DNA of 64,000 nucleotides, from positions 1 to 64,000 of the forward strand of contig NZ_JANUXY010000006.1 in assembly GCF_024814435.1 (NCBI RefSeq). Reading direction: 5' to 3'. A program made the position numbers and the translations under genes. This stretch comes from Staphylococcus americanisciuri (GTDB lineage Bacteria; Bacillota; Bacilli; Staphylococcales; Staphylococcaceae). The notes beneath the pieces are model-generated. The model ran no database searches, was not told where the DNA came from, and was given only the letters and a program-made list of their open reading frames with translations. Of this stretch, positions 57,108-64,000 are shown in pieces (position 1 is the first letter of the stretch; each line of letters opens with the position of its first letter).

Positions 57108-58910
57108 ATGGCTGATATAAATTTTTCAGAGTTGAGGCGGCTACAACATCCCCCTAGATATTTGCCTGGATTAGATGGTTTACGTGCTATTTCTGTCATT
57201 GGCATTATTATTTATCATCTAAATGCTCAATGGTTATCCGGTGGTTTTCTAGGTGTAGATACTTTTTTTGTTATTTCAGGTTATTTAATCACATCATTAT
57301 TGTTATTCGAATATGAGAATTATGGTCGCATCGACTTGGTGACTTTCTGGATTAAACGATTTAAACGTTTAATACCGGCTATGTTATTCGTTGTATTATT
57401 CACAGTTATTTATGTTGTGTTTTGGGAACCAGAAATATTAAAAGCAATTAAAGGAGATGCGGTTGCAGCACTCATATATGTATCTAACTGGTGGTATATT
57501 TTTCAAGATATTGATTATTTCGATCAGTTCAAACCTATGCCACTGAAGCATTTATGGTCATTGGCAGTAGAAGAACAATTTTATATATTCTATCCAATAG
57601 TGTTATGGGTAGTTCTTAAAGTGTTAAAACATAAAAAATGGGTTGTTGCCACATTTTTTATTATTTCAATATTCTCAGCATTTTGGATGTTTTATTTATC
57701 AGCACCTGATGCCAATAATGCGCGTACATATTTTGGTACTGATACGCGCTTGCAGACACTATTATTAGGAGCTGTGTTTGCTTTTATATGGCCAGCATTC
57801 AAATTAAAAGCCAATCCAGCTAAATCAAGTCGCATCACGATTGATGTACTAGGGTCAGTTGCTTTAATTGCTTTGCTATCATTATTCATTATGGTCAATG
57901 AACAACAATTTTGGTTATATAGTGGTGGTTTCTATGCTATTTCTTTGTTAACGCTATTGATTATTGCTAGTGTTGTTCAACCTCAGGGGCTATTGGCAAA
58001 GATGATGGGCAACCCGTTATTCCTATATATTGGAAAACGTTCATATAGTCTATATCTATGGCACTTTGTTGTTGTTATATTTTTGCATAAGCATTTTGTG
58101 GCAGGTCAGTATCCATTTTATGTCTATTTATTAGATATTGCATTGACGTTTTTAATGGCTGAAATCTCATATCGTTTGGTTGAAACACCATTTAGAAGAC
58201 ATGGGTTACGTGCTTTTTATTTGAAAGAGGCGCGTGTAACATCAATAATACGAACACCATTGATTTTGGCAGCGGTTGTGATGGTCGCGCTAGTGCTTGC
58301 AGGTCACTTCGACAGCTTTGCTAAGCAGGAACAAAAGATGACGGCGTATAAAACGGAAAAGAAAGCGATTGATAAACAACCAGAGAAGCTACAAGAAACA
58401 CCGGTAGCAACGAAAGAAACATTCGATGCTAAAAAACTGTCCCCATTGTTTATCGGTGACTCTTTAACGGTAGGTATGGGTTATTATTTAGATGAACATT
58501 ATACGACGCCAACGATTGATGCACAAGTAGGGCGTTCTATGGGGGAAGCATTGGCTGTTGCGCCAAGCTATGCAGCGTATAATAAGCCAGATCAAGTAGT
58601 TGTTATACAAATAGGAACGAATGGCGACTTTGACAAAGGTCAGATTGAAGAAATGATCAAATACTTTGATAAAGCAGATGTGTATTTGATTAATACTACG
58701 GTACCTAGAGATTACCGGGATCATGTGAATCAGTTGTTAAAGGAAACAGCGAAAAAGTATAAGCATGTGACGTTAGTAGACTGGTACTCAGTGGGTGTGG
58801 GGCATACAGAGTTCTTTGCTTACGACGGCATCCACTTGGAACATCCAGGTATTCAAAAGCTAGTGGAAGAACTGGACAATCGAATTAAAGAAAATCAAAC
58901 AAATGAATAA
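57108..58910 (+). CDS. OatA-like acyltransferase with extracellular SGNH domain
   Basis: 600 residues. Residues 20-390 form an acyltransferase-3 membrane domain of about 10-11 helices, with YLPGLDGLRAISVIGIIIYH (catalytic His near 38 of the family type) and the HLWSLAVEEQFYIFYP motif. Residues 430-600 form an SGNH esterase domain: Ser452 in IGDSLTVG, GTNG as the Asn block, and the D-x-x-H dyad in YDGIHLEHPG. This is the architecture of OatA, which O-acetylates peptidoglycan muramic acid and gives lysozyme resistance. Whether this gene is oatA itself or a paralogue acting on another polymer is not clear. Confidence 0.85.
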   Translation: MADINFSELRRLQHPPRYLPGLDGLRAISVIGIIIYHLNAQWLSGGFLGVDTFFVISGYLITSLLLFEYENYGRIDLVTFWIKRFKRLIPAMLFVVLFTVIYVVFWEPEILKAIKGDAVAALIYVSNWWYIFQDIDYFDQFKPMPLKHLWSLAVEEQFYIFYPIVLWVVLKVLKHKKWVVATFFIISIFSAFWMFYLSAPDANNARTYFGTDTRLQTLLLGAVFAFIWPAFKLKANPAKSSRITIDVLGSVALIALLSLFIMVNEQQFWLYSGGFYAISLLTLLIIASVVQPQGLLAKMMGNPLFLYIGKRSYSLYLWHFVVVIFLHKHFVAGQYPFYVYLLDIALTFLMAEISYRLVETPFRRHGLRAFYLKEARVTSIIRTPLILAAVVMVALVLAGHFDSFAKQEQKMTAYKTEKKAIDKQPEKLQETPVATKETFDAKKLSPLFIGDSLTVGMGYYLDEHYTTPTIDAQVGRSMGEALAVAPSYAAYNKPDQVVVIQIGTNGDFDKGQIEEMIKYFDKADVYLINTTVPRDYRDHVNQLLKETAKKYKHVTLVDWYSVGVGHTEFFAYDGIHLEHPGIQKLVEELDNRIKENQTNE

Positions 58911-58917
58911 ATATATG

Positions 58918-58963
58918 AAATGCCTTCTTTTCAATGTGTTTACATGAAGGGGAGGCATTTTTA
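58918..58963 (+). terminator. Terminator of the acyltransferase gene
   Basis: Stem AAATGCCT.C/G.AGGCATTT with longer imperfect arms and TTTTT. Confidence 0.75.
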
Positions 58964-59137
58964 TGTACAATAAAGTGCTTAAGGTAGAAAGAGGGTGTAT
59001 TTTATGAGCTAGTATCAGAAGAGGATAGAGCGATTGTGAAGATTAAACAGAGCGATGGACAAGCTTGTTTGATTGAAGGTATGGTTGTTAGTTTCTATAT
59101 ACTATCTATCCGATTAAGTATAAAGATCATATAAAAA
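58963..59137 (+). pseudogene. Probable frameshifted small gene
   Basis: ATG 58963 has GGGGAGG upstream and reads MYNKVLKVERGCIL then a stop at 59005. The +1 frame continues with gene-like sequence (FYELVSEEDRAIVKIKQSDG) to a stop near 59135. One base change in the region 58990-59000 would join them into about 57 codons. Product not recognised. Confidence 0.4.
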
Positions 59138-59167
59138 GCAGCTGCACAAAAATGCAACTGCTTTTTA
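59133..59167 (-). terminator. atl terminator
   Basis: Stem AAAAAGCAG.TGCA/TGCA.CTGCTTTTT with a 6-base loop just after the minus-strand stop of atl. Confidence 0.88.
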
Positions 59168-59176
59168 ATATAACTA

Positions 59177-62100
59177 TTATTTTGTTTTATACGTGTCAAT
59201 GTCAAAGTATTTACCAACTTCACCGATTTGATCATAGAAGTTTTTCATACGTTTTGCGTTATGGTCTGCCCAAGTGATATCTGTTGCATATTGATGTACA
59301 GCTGGATTATGTGGGTTCCAACGCATGCGATACAACGTGTTTTGACCAGTGCCAATATATTTATCTTTAATAAACTTCGCACCACCAACAATTGATTTTC
59401 TAACTGTATCCCAGCCGTTATTTTCAGCTGTTTTGAAACCATTGCGTACAGCATCATGGTCGAATGCACCAACGCCAAACATGTTGTAATATTTTTTGTC
59501 TTGGTTTGTGATAACTTGGTTTTTGCTATCAACATAACCACCATTTGAAAGTGTTGATGTTCCATTGCCTGTTTCTAATAGGGCATGTGAGATGAGATAA
59601 TTTTCATTAATGTTGTGTGTGATAGCGGCTTCTTTAAAGGCTTGCCCTTGACCGTTTAGGATGCCTTTGCCTTTTAATAATTTATCTAAATCACTTGCTT
59701 CCAATCCTTGATATTGGTCTAACTTCAAGAATTGATACATACCTGCTGGATCTTGTGCAATGCGCTGTGTATCCATTGCACGACGTGTTTCTTCACGAGT
59801 GGCATCTTGCCATCTGCCAGCGACACGTTGCACTTGAGGTTTGTATGTTAGAGCTTGTTGTTTATTAACTGCTTGATCAAGTGTATAAGATGATCTGTAA
59901 TACTTTACAAGTTGTGAACGTAAGTCAGCTGCTTTTACCCAAGCTTTTTTGCCATCTTGGAATGAACCATAGTACCATGTTACACCATTTACAATAGTTG
60001 ATTGGTTGACTTTGAATAGCGCTTCATAGTAATTGCTTAACTTACCAGCTGCTGTTTGAGCACCTGCAGTGTCATAATAGTAACCATTTTGGTTGTTAAC
60101 AAAGTAGTGGTTAGATTGGTTGAGTGTTTGTGATACCACAGGCTTTGTAGCAGGGCGTGTTACAGTTGTTTTAACGACAGCAGGTTTAATTGCTGTTAAG
60201 TCATTTTGGTGGATCCATCCAGTTTTACGGTTAACATTACCATATAGGAAAGTATCTTTACCTATAACTACAGATTTCGTTGCATTAAATGTACGGTCTG
60301 CAAGCTGCTTCAAAGTGTCAATGCGTTGTTTTGTTGTGCCCCAAGGTACAGAATATAAACCAGCTGTGTTTTTGTTGACTGTGTACGATGCTTTTACTGG
60401 CTTTGTAGCGCTAAGTGACTGACTGAATACATCATCTGTTTTGACCCAGCCAAGTGGTGTATTACCATTTGTATTTTGAAGTAGCACGTAATTTTGATTG
60501 TTTGCAGTTGCTGTTTTCGTAATTTTATACGTTTTATCTGCATACGCTGCTGCATTCTTAGATGTTTTGTCATAAATAGTTGCTTTAAGACCATCATTTG
60601 TTGTTTTCAAACGTCCAATTTTTGATACATTTGAAGTTACATTTGTAGTCGCTTTCGGTAGGGCAAGGACATTTTTGTTTACCCATCCTTGCAGATTGTT
60701 CACAATACCGTATACATAAACATTATTTGCGACTTTTTGTTGTCTGATAGCTTGGAAAGCTTGTGAACCTTTACCTGAAACTGTTCCAACGACTTGTTTG
60801 CTAGAACCCCATGGCGTCGCAAATAATTGTGTACCTGCATTGATTGTATAGTGTTGGTTGATGACTTGCGCATATTCACTTGTGCGATAGTCAACATCTT
60901 GCTTTTTCACCCAGCCAAGATGTGTACCAGATAAGTAATCAGTTACCAAGTAGTAATCTTGTCCATTTAATGAAGCTTTTTTCGATACACGCATTGTTTG
61001 ATCAGTCGCTGTCGTCTTTTTACCATATTTATCATAGACAGAGACAAACAATCCATTATTTGAAGTATTGATACGTCCCATACCTTGATCATTTGTCACT
61101 GTTAGACCTGATGCTGGTGTCGTTGCAGGCTTAGATGGTGTTGGCTTTGTCGCATTTGGTGTAGCAACAATACTATTTGAGTTGATCCAACCTGTTAACT
61201 GATTGACTGTACCGTATAACCATTGTGTGCTACCAATCTTTTGTTGCTTTTGTGAAGTGAATGATTGGCTTGCTGTTTTAGAAGTTGTGCCTGCAACTTG
61301 TGCTGTTGTACCCCAAGGCACAGTATAAACAGTCGTACCTGGTTTAACTGTGTATTGTTTACTTAATGCTTGTTCAGCTTGAGCGGCTTGATACTGCACA
61401 TCGCCTTTTTTTACCCATCCTAATAGCGCATTAGATTTTGCATCGGTCATTAAGTAGAATTGGTTACCATTCAGATTGGCTGTTTTTGTTACTTTTAAAG
61501 TACGGTTTACTTGATTTGTTACTTTGCCGTTTTGATCGTATACCGTTGTATAAAGACCATTATTTTTAGTATTAATACGACCATAACCAAGATTGTTCGC
61601 AACGGTTAAATTATTTTGTGATACAGAAGTTGTAGGCTTCGTTGTTGTAGGTTTCGTTGTTGTAGGTTTTGTCGTTGGTTGTGGTGTAACAGCAGGGGCT
61701 GTAATCCCCATTTTCGTTTGATATTTTTCTTGGATGAGATCATATAATTCAGCATAGCTATAGCCATGTGCATTCAAGTAACCGTGAGGGTCAACATGAT
61801 CTGTTCCACCTAAGTGTCTTGAAACAGCAAGGTGTGTCCAAACGGTACCTACGCCATCATATTCAGCACTATCAGGTTGTAAGCCATAATATACAAGGTT
61901 CGTTGCTACATAATCAGCCATGTTATTCATTTGACGTGCAAACGAATCATAATCATGAACATGTACTAATTCCATATGAATAAAGCGTTGGTTTGCTTGG
62001 TAACCAGCACCCCATGCAAGGTAGTCTGTTGGTTGTGTTTCAACAATGCGATTTCCGTCAATAAAGCCATGTACGAATGCACTATTGTAATTACGTTTCA

Positions 62101-63031
62101 TGTAAGCAATTTCACCGTCTATTGTTGATGAGTCGTTCGCTGTATCATGAATCACAATGCCTTCAGGTTTTCCTACACCATTGCGGTATGCGTAACGCGG
62201 AATGTGGCTTGAATAATCTTCTTCATATCTAGGTACTGTGAAATTTTTATTACGAATGTATGTGTTGATAGAAGAATTAACTGCTGGTTTATAAGTTACC
62301 GCTGTTGCTTGTCGTGGTGTAAATGCTGAACGGAAAGCTGTTGCAGTTGTTGCAGGTCCGCCTTTACCACCTATACGAGGAGGTGTTGGACCGTCGGGGT
62401 TTGTATTAGCTGTTTCAGTTGTAGTATTTGTAGCGCCTTGTTCTGCTACATAATTTGTTGTAGCTGGGACATCAGCTGTTACAATGTCTGCTGTTTCTTC
62501 AGGTGTATTTGTTGCAGCTGCATCAACTGGTTGTGTCGATGCAACAGTTGTTTCTGGGCTAGTCATTGTTGCGTTCATTTCTGATTGGACTGCCGTATTA
62601 GTTTCAGCTTCAGCATGCAAATCAATATCCGCTTCGTCAATAGGTGCTTCTTCTGCACTTAATGGTGCTTCAGTTGCTTGCGCTAATGTTTCAGCATTTT
62701 CTTCAGATGTTGTACTACTTGTTACAGGCGGTGTTGTTTCTTCAGATGTCACCTGTTCAATGTTATTAGCAGTTGTTACATTTGAATTATCGATTTGAAT
62801 TTGAGATGGATCTTGGTATGTTTGTGTACCAGCAATTTGCGTATCGTTCTCAGTCGTCTGTTGTTTTGCAACTTCCCCTTGTTGCTTTGTAACTTGGTCG
62901 TTCAATACATTAACTGGTTCTTTTTGTGCGTTTGCATTTTCAGCAGCGTCAACTTGGTGCGCTGTAAATGCTGTACCAGCAATCGTTAATGCAAGCATAG
63001 ATGATGTCTTATACCCAAATTTTTTAACCAT
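59177..63031 (-). CDS. atl: Bifunctional autolysin Atl
   Basis: 1284 residues (S. aureus Atl: about 1256). Signal peptide 1-29 ending VDA, then an acidic T/A/E-rich propeptide to about 215. The N-acetylmuramoyl-L-alanine amidase (about 265-440) has zinc ligands in GIVIHDT, WTHLAVSRH and DHVDPHGY. Repeats R1-R3 (about 470-1000) are each made of paired SH3b/GW modules (repeated LGWVKK, TGWI) that bind lipoteichoic acid. The C-terminal endo-beta-N-acetylglucosaminidase (about 1080-1284) has the catalytic Glu in ALLETGNGTS. It separates daughter cells and is processed into two enzymes outside the cell. GGAGAAATG start. Confidence 0.97.
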   Translation of the reverse strand: MVKKFGYKTSSMLALTIAGTAFTAHQVDAAENANAQKEPVNVLNDQVTKQQGEVAKQQTTENDTQIAGTQTYQDPSQIQIDNSNVTTANNIEQVTSEETTPPVTSSTTSEENAETLAQATEAPLSAEEAPIDEADIDLHAEAETNTAVQSEMNATMTSPETTVASTQPVDAAATNTPEETADIVTADVPATTNYVAEQGATNTTTETANTNPDGPTPPRIGGKGGPATTATAFRSAFTPRQATAVTYKPAVNSSINTYIRNKNFTVPRYEEDYSSHIPRYAYRNGVGKPEGIVIHDTANDSSTIDGEIAYMKRNYNSAFVHGFIDGNRIVETQPTDYLAWGAGYQANQRFIHMELVHVHDYDSFARQMNNMADYVATNLVYYGLQPDSAEYDGVGTVWTHLAVSRHLGGTDHVDPHGYLNAHGYSYAELYDLIQEKYQTKMGITAPAVTPQPTTKPTTTKPTTTKPTTSVSQNNLTVANNLGYGRINTKNNGLYTTVYDQNGKVTNQVNRTLKVTKTANLNGNQFYLMTDAKSNALLGWVKKGDVQYQAAQAEQALSKQYTVKPGTTVYTVPWGTTAQVAGTTSKTASQSFTSQKQQKIGSTQWLYGTVNQLTGWINSNSIVATPNATKPTPSKPATTPASGLTVTNDQGMGRINTSNNGLFVSVYDKYGKKTTATDQTMRVSKKASLNGQDYYLVTDYLSGTHLGWVKKQDVDYRTSEYAQVINQHYTINAGTQLFATPWGSSKQVVGTVSGKGSQAFQAIRQQKVANNVYVYGIVNNLQGWVNKNVLALPKATTNVTSNVSKIGRLKTTNDGLKATIYDKTSKNAAAYADKTYKITKTATANNQNYVLLQNTNGNTPLGWVKTDDVFSQSLSATKPVKASYTVNKNTAGLYSVPWGTTKQRIDTLKQLADRTFNATKSVVIGKDTFLYGNVNRKTGWIHQNDLTAIKPAVVKTTVTRPATKPVVSQTLNQSNHYFVNNQNGYYYDTAGAQTAAGKLSNYYEALFKVNQSTIVNGVTWYYGSFQDGKKAWVKAADLRSQLVKYYRSSYTLDQAVNKQQALTYKPQVQRVAGRWQDATREETRRAMDTQRIAQDPAGMYQFLKLDQYQGLEASDLDKLLKGKGILNGQGQAFKEAAITHNINENYLISHALLETGNGTSTLSNGGYVDSKNQVITNQDKKYYNMFGVGAFDHDAVRNGFKTAENNGWDTVRKSIVGGAKFIKDKYIGTGQNTLYRMRWNPHNPAVHQYATDITWADHNAKRMKNFYDQIGEVGKYFDIDTYKTK

Positions 63032-63209
63032 TTCATTTCTCCTTTGAATTTGTGAGTCTCTAATATATAAGATGATTGTCTATATTATATGACTTTAAAC
63101 ACATAAATTGGTTTTTTTAATTAGATTGTAATTTAACTTTAATATTCTTAGATGTAATAATAATGAAAGTGACATGAATGTTTTCATCTGTTATGTGCTC
63201 AAAGGTATA

Positions 63210-63650
63210 TTAGAGTTGCTCAGTGTCTGTAATATATTTTTCCATATGGCGGTGAGGGATTCCAGCATCCATAAAAACTTGTCCATATGCTTGATAACCT
63301 AACGATTCATAAAAAGGAATAGCATGTGTTTGAGCGCCTAGCTTAAAATGGCGATATCCATGTTTGATTGCCATTTGTTCGATTGCAACGATGACTTTTT
63401 TTCCCATGCCTTTACCACGATATGCTTTCATTACAGCAACACGCTCAATTTTTGCGGTGTCATCTATCCCGCGGTATCGTGCAGTTGCGATGGGTTGTCC
63501 TTCTTCATCATAGCCAATGATATAGTGTGCAGTGTGCTCATATTCATCGAGTTCTTCTTCTCGTGAAACGCCTTGTTCTTCAATAAAAACAGTTTCTCTA
63601 ATGAGCAGGACATCTTGGTATTCTTGCGCTGTCTTGACTTCTTTAAACAA
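63210..63650 (-). CDS. GNAT family N-acetyltransferase
   Basis: 146 residues from a TTG at 63650 (AAAGGGTG upstream), chosen because orthologues begin MF.KV; ATG 63683 gives 11 extra residues that cover the SD. ElaA-like GNAT: RETVFIEEQGVSREEELDEYE, then motif A VAVMKAYRGKGMGKKVI and AQTHAIPFYESLGY. Substrate unknown. It lies next to atl as in S. aureus. Confidence 0.88.
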   Translation of the reverse strand: MFKEVKTAQEYQDVLLIRETVFIEEQGVSREEELDEYEHTAHYIIGYDEEGQPIATARYRGIDDTAKIERVAVMKAYRGKGMGKKVIVAIEQMAIKHGYRHFKLGAQTHAIPFYESLGYQAYGQVFMDAGIPHRHMEKYITDTEQL

Positions 63651-63723
63651 ATTAACACACCCTTTTTCATGGAATGTTTTCATACTATAGAATTTTTTCT
63701 TATGTTGCAATATTAAAAAGAGA

Positions 63724-63785
63724 AAAAACAAAAAGCGAGATAGAAATCACAACATTAAGTTGGGAATTTTCCTATCTCGCTTTCA
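63724..63785 (-). terminator. Terminator of the gene at the right edge
   Basis: Perfect 12-bp stem AAAGCGAGATAG/CTATCTCGCTTT (63732-63743, 63772-63783) followed on the minus strand by TTTTTGTTTTTT. Confidence 0.8.
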
Positions 63786-63789
63786 CTTT

Positions 63790-64000
63790 TCAGTATTGAT
63801 ATTCTTGTGCGTTAAGTCTTACTAATGCTGTATATTGCCAGAAAATACGCATCTGTACAAGGTTCCAGTTGTTCAAGCCCATCGTGTAACCAGATGGCTT
63901 GAAAACTTGTACATCGGTTACTTCCAGTGCGGCCGCCACAAGATATTGTATTGGGACACTCAAGTTAGTCATTTCAGGCGTTAAGCCTTGCTCGTTATAA
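63790..64000 (-). CDS. Unrecognised protein, C-terminal 69 codons (partial)
   Basis: The reading frame is open through the right edge (…YNEQGLTPEMTNLSV), so the ATG at 63972 is probably internal. The visible part (FKPSGYTMGLNNWNLVQMRIFW) is soluble and rich in aromatic residues. A good terminator follows. Family not recognised. Confidence 0.6.
   Translation of the reverse strand, partial: YNEQGLTPEMTNLSVPIQYLVAAALEVTDVQVFKPSGYTMGLNNWNLVQMRIFWQYTALVRLNAQEYQY

Overview
The window is chromosomal DNA of a Staphylococcus. The evidence is a lysine-type murE (DNPA motif), a menaquinone operon, ugtP-ltaA, spx-mecA, comK, the sRNA RsaE, a two-enzyme Atl autolysin and YSIRK/LPDTG surface proteins, all in the gene order known from S. 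aureus. Details differ from S. aureus: unfamiliar Sdr-type adhesins are present and no sspABC operon lies between menB and the aminotransferase gene. The species cannot be fixed from this sequence alone; a coagulase-variable animal staphylococcus is a guess.

Layout. 1-12.6 kb: three members of one Sdr-like adhesin family (one cut off by the left edge), all on the minus strand, bracket the conserved block spx-mecA-coiA-pepF-rsaE; a large AraC-type regulator of the Rbf/Rsp architecture follows. 13-29.5 kb: ordinary core genes, namely spxH (yjbH), a truncated haemoglobin, a CYTH protein, relQ, nadK, an RluA-type pseudouridine synthase, mgtE, a CPA2 antiporter, fabI with a FapR-like box, an AI-2E family permease, an alanine/sodium symporter, the yjcH/yjcG pair and ltaA-ugtP. 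30-39.4 kb: murE, a YueH-like protein, prfC, a yybP-ykoY manganese riboswitch with its TerC-family gene, an HtrA-like protease, ktrD and a metallophosphatase-like protein. 39.6-43.7 kb: an accessory island beside tRNA-Ser(GCU) and tRNA-Asn. 43.9-64 kb: comK, lplA, fetAB, the men cluster, an aminotransferase, an OatA-like O-acyltransferase and atl.

The most interesting region is the 2.9-kb island (40581-43495). It is bounded by 75-bp direct repeats that contain the 3' end of tRNA-Ser. It has no integrase, and contains two paralogous small HTH proteins, dead IS110 and IS4 transposases, two sets of tandem repeats and a compact module not seen as an ORF by size cut-offs. That module is a 44-residue membrane peptide whose Shine-Dalgarno region can pair with its own 3' flank, opposed by a convincing antisense promoter and an antisense intrinsic terminator. 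It has the layout of a type I toxin-antitoxin locus, or of antisense-controlled plasmid replication. It is followed by a second membrane peptide translationally overlapped with an HTH protein.

The second notable system is the adhesin family. Each copy has a 15-20 nt poly-A tract (sense strand) between two TGTACA palindromes upstream of the gene, which suggests switching by slipped-strand mispairing. Each complete copy carries an otherwise unrecognised A domain with a conserved pair of cysteines, rare in staphylococcal surface proteins.
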